From: Luteitalea pratensis
GTDB taxonomy: Bacteria > Acidobacteriota > Vicinamibacteria > Vicinamibacterales > Vicinamibacteraceae
Length of the DNA stretch: 64,000 nt
Assembly: GCF_001618865.1 (NCBI RefSeq)
Contig: NZ_CP015136.1
Span: 4,437,001-4,501,000, forward strand
Direction of reading: 5' to 3'
The notes under the pieces were generated by a model. That model did no database searches, was not told the origin of the DNA, and worked only from the letters and a program-made list of their open reading frames with translations. Of this stretch, positions 28,000 to 39,943 are shown in pieces; position 1 is the first letter of the stretch; each line of letters opens with the position of its first letter. A program made the position numbers and the translations under genes.

Positions 28000-29019
28000 T
28001 CAGATCGCCGCGGCCACACGCCGCAGCGCGCGGGCCTCGGCATGGGCCGCGACCAGGACGTCGACAAACGGCACCCACGGATCGAAGCCGATCACGGCCG
28101 GGGCATCGGCGACGAAGTTCGACAACGCATTCAGATCGTAGAAGTACGGCCGCCCATCGCGGTCGTCCACGACATATTCGACGCCGCCGACGTCGAAGCC
28201 GGCCGCATCGGTCATCCTCACCACCGCCTCGATCATCTCCCGGGGCGGATGCGCCTGCGCAGCCCGAGTGCCGGTCGCTGCCGGCGTGATGGCGCAGTTG
28301 CCCCCGAGTTCCACCGGTCCGGGTGCTGACGTAACCGTTCCCGGTGGCGGCACTTCGCATGCGTCGGCCGGGCAGAGATTGAAGCTGTGACCGGAGACCG
28401 GCATGTGAATCGCGTAGAGGTACGCGTGGTTCAGCACCTCGACGCGCGTGATGTGACCACCACGTGCGGGAATGAACTCCTGCACGAGCCCAAGGTGATC
28501 GACACCGAAATCGAGTTGATCGGCTTGCACGGCGGCGCGGAGGTCCTCCTCGCGATCGAAGCGCAGGACGCCTGCGCCGCTGCCCCCCACGCTCGGCTTC
28601 ACCACCACCGGCCAACGCAGTCCTTCCGTGGCGGCCAGCGCCTCGCTCGCGGCGTTGATCACCCGCGTCTTCGGGAACGGAAGGCCCAGGTCAGCCAGCA
28701 GCGCCATCTGGCGGACCTTGGAGATCTCGAAGCCATACGCCCTCGAGCCATTGATCACGCGGACCCCGCCTGCCTCGGCCGACTCGAGATACTGCAGCGT
28801 AGGAAGGATGCCGTGGCCGTGACCGCGCCGGTCAGCCGAGGGGCTCATGCGGTTGACCAGCAGGTCCGGCGCGGACTCGCGCGCGGCGGGATCGTGTTTC
28901 CAGTCGGGCACGAACCTGAGCGCCGCGGCATGAACGCGACGGTACGGAACGTCACGCGCATCGAGAGCCTCGAAGAGCCGGGCGAACCACGCCGGGTGCT
29001 CGTACAGGATGTCGATCAT
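28000..29019 (-). CDS. ATP-grasp family ligase (RimK-like)
   Basis: 339 residues. ATP-grasp core: GFEISKVRQMALLADLGLPF, PVVVKPSVGGSGAGVLRF (ATP-binding lysine and Gly loop) and a metal-binding C-terminal YFYDLNALSNF. Members join a carboxylate to an amine or thiol via an acyl phosphate; substrate cannot be deduced. Its start overlaps the TerC gene end as ATGA, so the two are translated together. A small GGGGCC hairpin follows at about 27966-27978. Confidence 0.82.
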   Translation of the reverse strand: MIDILYEHPAWFARLFEALDARDVPYRRVHAAALRFVPDWKHDPAARESAPDLLVNRMSPSADRRGHGHGILPTLQYLESAEAGGVRVINGSRAYGFEISKVRQMALLADLGLPFPKTRVINAASEALAATEGLRWPVVVKPSVGGSGAGVLRFDREEDLRAAVQADQLDFGVDHLGLVQEFIPARGGHITRVEVLNHAYLYAIHMPVSGHSFNLCPADACEVPPPGTVTSAPGPVELGGNCAITPAATGTRAAQAHPPREMIEAVVRMTDAAGFDVGGVEYVVDDRDGRPYFYDLNALSNFVADAPAVIGFDPWVPFVDVLVAAHAEARALRRVAAAI

Positions 29020-29753
29020 TCCGTAGGTTCCTTGAGCAGTTCCGCCGCGTCATCGGCAGACTCGCTGGACGCGACGGGGCCCTGATACCGGGCATAGACG
29101 TAGAACACTCCGAAGATCACGACGATGAGCCCGAGCGACAACCACCGCGGCACTTCGAAATGCAGGTACCCGAGTTGGTGCAGGTACTCGATCAGCAGCT
29201 TGATGCCGACCCACGCGATGATCACGAACGCCCCGTCCACGAGCGCCGGGAATCGCTGTACCACGCTCAGCAACTTGCCGATCAGGAGCCGCATCGCAAC
29301 GATGCCGAGCAGGCCTCCCGTGATGATCACCCAGAGCTTGGGCGACATCGCCACGGCCACGAGGATCGAGTCGATCGCAAAGACGATGTCGGTCAACTCG
29401 ACCTTGATCACAGTGGTCCAGAACGCACCCAGGCCGAGCCAGCTGGTCGCCGGCTTGATCGCGCGGCGTGCCTCGTGGTCGCCGCCACGGAAGTGCTGCA
29501 GCGGCAGCCACAGCAGGTACAGCGCGCCAACCAGCTTCACCCAGGACAACTGGATCATGTACGCCGCGAAGAACGTGGCCAGGGCGCGGAAGGCGAAGGC
29601 GCCCAGGATGCCGTACCGCAGCGCCTTTCGCTGCTGGTCCCGCGGCAGCGCCAGCACCAGGATGGCCAGGACCAGGGCGTTGTCGGCGCTGAGCAGGCCT
29701 TCGAGCAGGACGAGCAGCCCGATGGTCAGCAGGTCGGTTGGCGCGAAATTCAC
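29016..29753 (-). CDS. TerC-family integral membrane protein
   Basis: 245 residues from a GTG at 29753. Multi-pass protein with seven to eight hydrophobic helices. TerC hallmarks: LEGLLSADNALVLAILVLAL near the start, and KVELTDIVFAIDSILVAVAM in the middle, each with the conserved Asp within the membrane. The family is linked to tellurite resistance, metal (Mn/Ca) handling and metalloprotein maturation. The ATG at 29786 would add an unlikely Cys/Gly/Ser peptide, so the GTG (NFAPTDLLTIG) is preferred. Confidence 0.9.
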   Translation of the reverse strand: MNFAPTDLLTIGLLVLLEGLLSADNALVLAILVLALPRDQQRKALRYGILGAFAFRALATFFAAYMIQLSWVKLVGALYLLWLPLQHFRGGDHEARRAIKPATSWLGLGAFWTTVIKVELTDIVFAIDSILVAVAMSPKLWVIITGGLLGIVAMRLLIGKLLSVVQRFPALVDGAFVIIAWVGIKLLIEYLHQLGYLHFEVPRWLSLGLIVVIFGVFYVYARYQGPVASSESADDAAELLKEPTE

Positions 29754-29897
29754 GATGCCTCGACTGCCCGTGCATCCGGACGGCATGTCCGGCGCACGCG
29801 CAGACCTCCAGTATGCGGCAAGCTCGGGCTCGCGCCTACCGACATGACGGACCGCTTCGGGGCACGTGGCTGAGTTGAGGCGATGCGCAGCATCATG

Positions 29898-29939
29898 TTG
29901 ACACGATACGTATCAAGGCATACACTCGGTTCGTGTCAA
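29898..29939 (+). promoter_or_regulatory. hspR promoter with nested palindromes
   Basis: TTGACA (29898-29903), 17 bases, then TACACT (29921-29926) form a good sigma70 promoter. Predicted transcription start is about 29933, which is the GTG start codon itself. The -35 is inside TTGACACGA, whose exact reverse complement TCGTGTCAA lies at 29931-29939. GATACGTATC (29905-29914) is a perfect 10-bp palindrome in the spacer. HspR is autoregulatory in actinobacteria, so these are candidate operators, although they are not the known HAIR sequence. Confidence 0.65.
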
Positions 29940-30310
29940 TGTCCGGCGACCGCTCTCGTACCCCGTCGGCGCCGGCGCAGGGCGATTTCCTGCTGATCAG
30001 CGTCGCCGCGCGACATCTCGGGATGCACCCGCAGACGCTGCGCAAGTACGAACGGCTTGGGCTCGTCCGCCCCACCCGCACGCTCGGCAGCATGCGCGTC
30101 TACTCGCGTGACGAACTCGAGCGGCTGCGGATCATCAAGCACCTGGTCGACGAGGCCGGCATCAACCTCGCCGGCGTACAACGCCTGCTCGAAGTGGTCG
30201 ATGCCGTCCAGCGGATCAGGCCGCTGGCCAGCGGCACCGGCGGGTCGCGGGCGTCGGTCCGCCGGCTCACGCAGGAACTGGATCGCCTGAGCGCCATGCT
30301 CGGGCTCTGA
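29933..30310 (+). CDS. hspR: MerR-family heat-shock repressor HspR
   Basis: 125 residues. Winged-helix MerR DNA-binding domain: FLLISVAARHLGMHPQTLRK followed by YERLGLVRPTRTLGSMRVYS. In HspR the start YxISVAA and HPQTLRxYE are diagnostic. HspR represses chaperone genes and releases them on heat shock when DnaK is titrated. The downstream genes cbpA and clpB agree. The start may be GTG 29933 or ATG 29939; both coincide with the predicted transcript 5-prime end. Confidence 0.93.
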   Translation: MSMSGDRSRTPSAPAQGDFLLISVAARHLGMHPQTLRKYERLGLVRPTRTLGSMRVYSRDELERLRIIKHLVDEAGINLAGVQRLLEVVDAVQRIRPLASGTGGSRASVRRLTQELDRLSAMLGL

Positions 30311-30323
30311 GCAGGGAGGCGGC

Positions 30324-31319
30324 ATGGAATTTCGCGACTACTACGCCACGCTGGGCGTGCCCAAGACCGCCTCCGAGAAGGAGATCAAGCAGGCCTTCCG
30401 TCGCCAGGCACGCAAGCATCACCCGGACGTGAATCCCGGCAACGCAGGAGCCGAGACGAAGTTCAAGGAGCTCAACGAGGCCTACGAGGTGCTCGGCGAC
30501 CCCGAGAAGCGAAAGAAGTACGACGAGCTCGGGGCCAACTGGAAGGCCTACGAACAGGCGCAGAAGGCGGGCTTCGACCCACGCGCGGGCGGCGGCCCCT
30601 TCGGTGGGGGCGGGTGGGGGTTCGGCAGTGGGACGTCGTCGGGCGACGCGGGTGGCAGCGGCTATCGCACCGTCTCGCCCGAGGAGTTCCAGGAGATGTT
30701 CGGTGAGGGGGCCAACCCCTTCTCCGATTTCTTCACGACGTTCTTCGGTGGTGGCGGCCCGGACGCGAGTGCGCCACGCGCGCGCGGCGGGCGAGGGCGC
30801 CGGCAGCAGCACGACGTGACGCCGGAATACGAGGTCACCATCAGCCTCGAAGAGGCATTCAGCGGCACGACGCGCAAGGTGTCGCTCGGTGGGTCGGACC
30901 GGGAACGTTCGTTCGAGGTGCGCTTCCCCGCCGGCATCCGCGACGGCCAGAAGGTACGCGCGGCATCCGAAGGCGGTGACGTGTACTTCCGCGTCCGCCT
31001 GGCGCCACATGGGCGGTTCGAGGCGCGCGGCGAGCACGATCTCGCGACGCGAGTCCCGGTCACGATCCCCGTGGCCGTCCTGGGCGGCGAGGTCGAGGTC
31101 GCGCCGCTCGTCGGCGCGAGGATCAGGGCGAAGGTACCTCCGGGCACTCGCCAGGGCGCAGTCCTCCGCCTGCGCGGGCACGGTCGTCCCGTGCTCGGCA
31201 AGCCCGGCGAGCGAGGCGACCTCCTGGTCACGCTGGAGGTGCAGGTGCCCACGGAACTGACCCCGGAGGAACGCCGCCATTACGAGGCGCTGGCGGCGCT
31301 GCGCACGCAACCGGTGTAG
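30324..31319 (+). CDS. cbpA: J-domain co-chaperone CbpA (DnaJ type without zinc finger)
   Basis: 331 residues. J domain at residues 3-68 with KHHPDVNPGNAGAETKFKEL containing the HPD tripeptide that stimulates DnaK ATPase. A Gly/Phe-rich linker follows (GGGPFGGGGWGFGSGTSSGD), then the two beta-barrel substrate domains (YEVTISLEEAFSGTTRKV, TRVPVTIPVAVLGGEVEV). No CxxCxGxG zinc repeats, so CbpA class rather than DnaJ. 13 bp after hspR. The TAG stop is inside the REPIN foot of locus 3. Confidence 0.94.
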   Translation: MEFRDYYATLGVPKTASEKEIKQAFRRQARKHHPDVNPGNAGAETKFKELNEAYEVLGDPEKRKKYDELGANWKAYEQAQKAGFDPRAGGGPFGGGGWGFGSGTSSGDAGGSGYRTVSPEEFQEMFGEGANPFSDFFTTFFGGGGPDASAPRARGGRGRRQQHDVTPEYEVTISLEEAFSGTTRKVSLGGSDRERSFEVRFPAGIRDGQKVRAASEGGDVYFRVRLAPHGRFEARGEHDLATRVPVTIPVAVLGGEVEVAPLVGARIRAKVPPGTRQGAVLRLRGHGRPVLGKPGERGDLLVTLEVQVPTELTPEERRHYEALAALRTQPV

Positions 31320-31379
31320 GCGTCCGAGTTGTCCGACGCGCGGCGCTGAAACCACTGGCCGGACAAGTCCGGCCGCTAC
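31316..31379. repeat. REPIN-like paired hairpin, locus 3
   Basis: The left element begins GTAG at 31316 (containing the cbpA stop) with an imperfect stem GCGTCCGAG/TCCGACGC. The right element on the minus strand is GTAG then CGGCCGGAC-TT-GTCCGGCC. It lies between co-directional cbpA and clpB and might attenuate read-through. Its stem family (GGAC next to the loop) matches locus 1, not loci 2 and 4-7. Confidence 0.78.
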
Positions 31380-31427
31380 ACAGGACGAGACCTGCCCGAT
31401 CGACTCGACATCGACGGAGGGGAAACA

Positions 31428-34037
<2,610 letters not shown>

Positions 34038-34049
34038 GCATTACGTCTT

Positions 34050-34164
34050 CAGGTCTCAGGTCTCAGGTCTCAGGTCTCAGGTCTCAGGTCTCAGGTCTCA
34101 GACCTGAGGTCTCAGGCCTCAGGAACACGGCCTTGCCTGAGACTTGAGACTTGAGACTTGAGAC
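34050..34164. repeat. Heptamer arrays in inverted orientation (GGTCTCA / TGAGACT)
   Basis: Seven copies of AGGTCTC (34050-34099) and, after a 35-base centre with further TCAGG words, four copies of TGAGACT (from 34137). The two arrays are roughly reverse complements (TCTCA versus TGAGA), so the transcript can fold into a long hairpin just after clpB. It ends about 40 bp before the pcm start. Confidence 0.85.
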
Positions 34165-34204
34165 GCAAGAAGCAACAAGCAAGACACGAGAGCTGCGAGG
34201 TGCC

Positions 34205-34900
34205 ATGCAAACCGTGGCGACGCTTGCCGTCCTGCTGACATCGCTGATCGCCTGTGTGCGCGGCGGTCAGGAGCCATACGTCATGCAACGTGAGGCGATG
34301 GTCCGGGAGCAGATCGAAGCGCGCGGGGTGAAGGACCCGCGCGTACTCGCGGCACTGCGCCGTGTGGCACGGGATCGCTTCGTCCTCAGCGGATCCGAAG
34401 CGGTGGCCTACCAGGATTCACCGCTGTCGATCGGCCATGGCCAGACCATCTCGCAGCCTTACATCGTTGCGGTGATGAGTGAAGCGGCCGCCATCGGCCC
34501 CGACGACGAGGTGCTGGAGATCGGGACCGGCTCGGCCTACCAGACGGCCGTGCTGGCCGAACTCGCGCGCACGGTCTACACGATCGAGATCATCCCTGAA
34601 CTGGCCACGCGAGCAGAGGCACTGTTGCGGGCCCTCGGCTACGGCAACGTGCGCACGCGGCTCGGCGACGGCTACGCGGGCTGGCCGGAGCATGCGCCGT
34701 TCCACGCAATCGTGGTGACCGCGGCGCCACCGGACGTACCCGAGGCCTTGAAACAACAGCTGGCGGTCGGTGGCCGGATGGTCGTGCCCGTGGGCACCGG
34801 CGACCAGGAACTGCTGGTCATCGAACGGACGGCCGACCGATTCACGCAACGCCGACTGATGCCCGTGCGGTTCGTCCCGATGGTAAAGGGCAAGTTGTGA
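34205..34900 (+). CDS. pcm: Protein-L-isoaspartate O-methyltransferase, predicted exported lipoprotein
   Basis: 231 residues. SAM-dependent repair of isoaspartyl residues. Family motifs: ALRRVARDRFVLSGSEAVAY, GHGQTISQPYIVAVMSEAA, the SAM site DDEVLEIGTGSAYQTAVLAE, and GGRMVVPVGTGDQELLVI. The N-terminus MQTVATLAVLLTSLIACVRG is a hydrophobic export-like segment with a lipobox-like LIAC, so the protein may be anchored in the periplasm. GAGG lies five bases before the ATG; the 18-codon extension upstream runs into the heptamer array and is rejected. Confidence 0.92.
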   Translation: MQTVATLAVLLTSLIACVRGGQEPYVMQREAMVREQIEARGVKDPRVLAALRRVARDRFVLSGSEAVAYQDSPLSIGHGQTISQPYIVAVMSEAAAIGPDDEVLEIGTGSAYQTAVLAELARTVYTIEIIPELATRAEALLRALGYGNVRTRLGDGYAGWPEHAPFHAIVVTAAPPDVPEALKQQLAVGGRMVVPVGTGDQELLVIERTADRFTQRRLMPVRFVPMVKGKL

Positions 34901-34907
34901 CGGGAAG

Positions 34908-35065
34908 GTAGGGACCGCTCTCCAAGGTAGGGACCGCTCTCCAAGGTAGGGACCGCCCTCCTAGGTAGGGACCGCTCTCCGAGCGGTCCATCTTCGCCTC
35001 CGGTCAATCTCCGCATCCGTCTGTTCCGGGGCGAGGAGGTGGACGCCTCGGAGAGGCGTCCCTAC
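34908..35065. repeat. REPIN-like element with four tandem heads, locus 4
   Basis: The left side has a 19-bp unit GGTAGGGACCGCTCTCCAA repeated from 34907, 34926, 34945 and 34964, the last completed to a full hairpin GGACCGCTC-TCC-GAGCGGTCC. The right side, on the minus strand, is GTAG then GGACGCCTC-TCC-GAGGCGTCC. Located between convergent pcm and rho; the right foot directly follows the rho TAG stop. Half-element amplification suggests slippage or repeated insertion. Confidence 0.88.
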
Positions 35066-36451
<1,386 letters not shown>

Positions 36452-36585
36452 GCTGTCTGCGGTGTGGAGATGGTGTGGGATCGCCGGGCGCGGACGCGAC
36501 ACGCGAGGCGCGCGGCACCGTAGCCTGGAACCACGAGGTGAGGCGCCAGTATAGCCGAAAACCCATGGTGTAGAATCCGCCAAGC

Positions 36586-38289
36586 GTGTCGCGGCATGTG
36601 CTCATACTCGGCCTGGTCTGCTTCCTGACCTTTTTCGCAGGCCTCGGCCGCGGCGCGATCGGAGATTCCGACGAGGCGTTCTACGCCGAAGCCGCCCGCG
36701 AGATGGTCGTCTCGGACGACTGGCTCACGCCGTACTACAATTACGAGCTCCGTTTCCAGAAGCCCATCCTGTTCTACTGGTTCGTGTCGATGGCCTACAA
36801 GGCCGCCGGCGTGGGCGAGGCGGCGGCGCGCTTTCCCGCCGCGCTCGCCGGGTTCGGCCTGGCCATCCTCACCTACCTGGCCGGGCGGCGCTGGTTCGAT
36901 GCCGGTACCGGGTTCTTCGCCGCCAGTGTCGTCGCCACCAGCTTCGGCTACTTTTCCATCGGGCGCTTGTCACTGCCCGATCTCCCGCTCGCCTTCTTCA
37001 TCGCGGCGGCCACATGGGGATTGGTCGAAGGCATCGGCTCGCCCCTCGCGACCGCGACCACGTCGGTCTCGCGACGGCGACTCTGGCTCGCGTTTGCCGG
37101 CGTCACGATGGGGCTCGGGCTGCTCGCGAAGGGTCCGGTGGGCGTCGCGCTGCCGGTGCTGGCCGCGATTGCCGTGTGGTGGAAGGAACACCGCAACGCC
37201 GGCACCGAGGACGAAGCCCGGCTGCCCGCCATGATGGACATCCTGCTCGTCGGCGGCCTGGTCGTGCTGGTCGCCGCGCCATGGTTCATGGCGATGGCCC
37301 AGCATCATGGCCTCGCGTACGTCCACCGCTTCTTCATCGGCGAGAACCTCGAGCGCTTCGCCACCGATCGATACAACGAGCCGCGCCCGCTGTGGTTCTA
37401 CGTGCCGATCGTGCTCGGCGGGCTGATGCCGTGGTCGCCGTTCATCCTGCTGTGGCTGCCGACATGGCGGCGGGTGTTCCGCGGCGAACGCATGGTCACG
37501 CGTGCCGAGTGGCGCGCGATCATCTGGGCGGCGGTTCCCTTCGTGTTCTACTCGGCTTCGATCGGCAAGCAGCCGCGGTACATCCTGCCGATGCTGCCGC
37601 CGATGGCGCTGCTGCTCGCGCGGACGGTGATTGCGCGGCTGCCCGACGAGCAGCCGGAGAATTCGCCTCGCACCGGACGCCAGACCGCGCTGGCATGGTG
37701 CGGCACCCTCTGCGCCGTACTCCTGATGATGCTCGGGCTGCTGCTGCACCGCGCCCGCCCGCTGCTCTTCGTGCTCACGCCCTCGCTCGCCCTGGTGTGC
37801 ACGGGCATCATCACCGTCGGCGCCCTGTCGGTGCTGGCCGCCGCCTGGAGCCGGCGCCGCTGGGCGCTGCCCGTCACCATGGCAGTGGCGTCGATCGCGA
37901 CGCTGTTGTCGCTGCAGTATTCGGTGGCGTCGGCGGCCGACCTCGAGCCCGTCCAGGTGATGGCCCGCAAGTACGCCGCGGCCTACCAGGGGCACGAACC
38001 CTCGGCGACCTACCGCGTGTTCGTCCGCAACCTGGTGTTCTACACGGGCGTGAAGCAGACCGATCTCGTACAGCCGCACGAGGTCATCGAGTTCCTGCGG
38101 CGACCCCAGCGCGTGCTCTGCGTGATCACCAAGGACGACCTCGCGACCCTCGCCGGCGACCACGGCGTGGTCACGAGAACACTCGCCGAGGTCCAGTACT
38201 TCAATCCCGCCGGCGTGCGCCTCCGCACCCTGCTCTGGCCCGATCCCGCACGCGACCTCGAGACGGTGCTGCTCGTCACAAACCAGTAG
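36586..38289 (+). CDS. ArnT/PMT-family membrane glycosyltransferase
   Basis: 567 residues, about a dozen hydrophobic helices. The first periplasmic loop has [20 protein letters not shown] and [20 protein letters not shown], the catalytic-Asp/Glu and DWxxP signature of ArnT-like GT-C lipid-linked sugar transferases. A second conserved loop contains [15 protein letters not shown]. They move sugars from polyprenyl phosphate to lipid A or protein. The GTG start lies 9 bases after a TAGAAT box (36571-36576), again pointing to a near-leaderless mRNA. Divergent from rho. Confidence 0.88.
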   Translation: MSRHVLILGLVCFLTFFAGLGRGAIGDSDEAFYAEAAREMVVSDDWLTPYYNYELRFQKPILFYWFVSMAYKAAGVGEAAARFPAALAGFGLAILTYLAGRRWFDAGTGFFAASVVATSFGYFSIGRLSLPDLPLAFFIAAATWGLVEGIGSPLATATTSVSRRRLWLAFAGVTMGLGLLAKGPVGVALPVLAAIAVWWKEHRNAGTEDEARLPAMMDILLVGGLVVLVAAPWFMAMAQHHGLAYVHRFFIGENLERFATDRYNEPRPLWFYVPIVLGGLMPWSPFILLWLPTWRRVFRGERMVTRAEWRAIIWAAVPFVFYSASIGKQPRYILPMLPPMALLLARTVIARLPDEQPENSPRTGRQTALAWCGTLCAVLLMMLGLLLHRARPLLFVLTPSLALVCTGIITVGALSVLAAAWSRRRWALPVTMAVASIATLLSLQYSVASAADLEPVQVMARKYAAAYQGHEPSATYRVFVRNLVFYTGVKQTDLVQPHEVIEFLRRPQRVLCVITKDDLATLAGDHGVVTRTLAEVQYFNPAGVRLRTLLWPDPARDLETVLLVTNQ

Positions 38290-38292
38290 GAC

Positions 38293-38396
38293 CAATTTCA
38301 GAAGTCAGGAATTTCACAATGTCATTACCGCCAGCAAAGCTCCGAAGATTGGCTGCGGCGATGAAATTCTGCAATTCTGAAATTCTGCAATTTCCA
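38293..38396. repeat. AT-rich spacer with 8-bp repeats
   Basis: Between two convergent genes. The right part reads GAAATTCT-GCAATTCT-GAAATTCT-GCAATTTC, an 8-bp near-repeat, and the left part has AATTTCAG and GGAATTTC in the complementary sense, so a long weak hairpin is possible. It contains no gene and ends at the stop of the GlcD-like gene. Confidence 0.6.
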
Positions 38397-39809
38397 TTAT
38401 TCGGGAAACATCTTCCCCGGATTGAGGATGTTCAGCGGATCGAAGGCGGCCTTGATGCGGCGCTGGAGACTGATCTCGATCCACGACAGTTCGAGCGGCA
38501 CGAACGGCAATTTCGAGAAGCCGATGCCGTGCTCGCCGCTGATCGACCCTTCCAGGGCGACGACGCCCTCAAACAGCGCGCGCTCCGCGGCCCGGGCCGA
38601 AGCGACGGCCACCGGATCGGCCGGGTCGAGCATGAGGTTGACGTGGATGTTGCCGTCGCCGACGTGCCCGAAGCTTGGAATGCGGACCCCAGGCGACGTC
38701 GCCCGCAGCCGCGCGATCAGGTCGAACAGTTCCGGGACACGGCCCTTCGGTACGACCACGTCGTGATTGATCTTCAGCGGCGCCAGCACCTTCAGCGACA
38801 GTGACAGGGCCCGCCTGACGCGCCACAGTTCTTCGCGCGTCGCCTGGTCGCGCGCGACCAGCACCTCGGTCGCTCCGGCGTCGCGGCAGGCCTGTTCGAC
38901 TCGCCGCCCTTCTTCCTCCACCGCCTCGGCGAGCCCGTCCACCTCGAGCAGCAGCAGGGCGCCGGTGCCCGCTGGCGCCAGCGCCCGCGTCTCGAGACTG
39001 GTGGCCACGGCATCCAGCGAATCGCCGTCGATCAACTCGAGCGCCGACGGCACGACCCTGGCGCGAACCAGGTCGACCACCGCGTCCACCGCCGCGCGGA
39101 TCGTCGTGAAGGTCGCGCGCAGCGTGACCTGCGTCGGCGGCAGCGGCACCAGTCGCACGATCACCTTCGTGATCACCGCCAGCGTCCCTTCCGACCCGAC
39201 CAGCAATTGCGTGAGGTCGTAGCCGACCACGTTCTTCACGCTCTTGCCGCCAGTGTGGATGATTTCCCCGGACGGCAGCACGGCCTCGAGCCCGAGGACG
39301 TAGCGCTTGGTGACACCGTACTTGAAGGCACGTGGCCCGCCGGCGCACTCGGCCACATTGCCGCCGATGGTCGACGTCGAGAGACTCGCCGGGTCGGGTG
39401 GATAGAACAGGCCCACGGCCTCGACCGCCTTCTGCAGGTCGCCGGTGACGACATGGCACTCGGCCACGGCGAGCAGGTTGCGCTCGTCGATCTCGAGGAT
39501 CTTGTCGAGGCGTTGCAGCGAAAGGACCACGCCACCGAACGAGGGCACGGCCCCGCCCGTATACCCCGTGCCTGCACCGCGCGGCACGACCGGAACCCGG
39601 TACGACGAACAGGCGCGCAGCACGCCCGCCACCTCCTCGGTCGAGCCCGGCCACACCACCACGTCGGCCGGATGTCCCTTCTTCAATGCATCCGCGCCAT
39701 AGGTGGTGCGTGCCTCCTCGTCGGTGCGTACGTGCTCACTGCCGACGACGTCGCGCAGGATGTCGAGGAAGGCCTCGTTCACGTCGCCATACGGACGGTT
39801 GCTGGACAT
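38397..39809 (-). CDS. glcD: FAD-linked oxidase, GlcD (glycolate/D-lactate dehydrogenase) family
   Basis: About 470 residues. FAD-binding_4 domain with VVPRGAGTGYTGGAVPSFGG and STIGGNVAECAGGPRAFKYG, then ITKVIVRLVPLPP, and a C-terminal FAD-oxidase domain with FGHVGDGNIHVNLML and GSISGEHGIGFSK, the metal-binding His motif. Oxidises a 2-hydroxy acid. No glcE or glcF subunit is adjacent, so the true substrate (glycolate, D-lactate or D-2-hydroxyglutarate) is open. A GTG two codons upstream is the alternative start. Confidence 0.9.
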   Translation of the reverse strand: MSSNRPYGDVNEAFLDILRDVVGSEHVRTDEEARTTYGADALKKGHPADVVVWPGSTEEVAGVLRACSSYRVPVVPRGAGTGYTGGAVPSFGGVVLSLQRLDKILEIDERNLLAVAECHVVTGDLQKAVEAVGLFYPPDPASLSTSTIGGNVAECAGGPRAFKYGVTKRYVLGLEAVLPSGEIIHTGGKSVKNVVGYDLTQLLVGSEGTLAVITKVIVRLVPLPPTQVTLRATFTTIRAAVDAVVDLVRARVVPSALELIDGDSLDAVATSLETRALAPAGTGALLLLEVDGLAEAVEEEGRRVEQACRDAGATEVLVARDQATREELWRVRRALSLSLKVLAPLKINHDVVVPKGRVPELFDLIARLRATSPGVRIPSFGHVGDGNIHVNLMLDPADPVAVASARAAERALFEGVVALEGSISGEHGIGFSKLPFVPLELSWIEISLQRRIKAAFDPLNILNPGKMFPE

Positions 39810-39828
39810 GGTCACGGACCGTGTTGTC

Positions 39829-39940
39829 TCAGGGCTCAGGGCTCAGGGCTCAGGGCTCAGGGCTCAGGGCTCGGGGCTCAGGGCTCAGGCTCACGGCTCA
39901 CGGAGCACGGAGCACGGAGCACGGAACACGGCGTGAGACC
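39829..39940. repeat. Heptamer arrays (GGGCTCA then GAGCACG)
   Basis: About eight copies of GGGCTCA (one degenerated to GGGCTCG) followed by GGCTCAC twice and GAGCACG three times with a fourth GAACACG. The outer ends TGTCTCA and TGAGACC pair as an inverted repeat. It occupies almost the whole spacer between the aminotransferase stop and the GlcD start; it could hamper or modulate transcription between them. Confidence 0.85.
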
Positions 39941-39943
39941 TGT

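Noticed and set aside
34050-34164. CRISPR array
   Set aside because: Repeats are 7 bp with no spacers; no cas genes in the window. The same holds for the other heptamer arrays.
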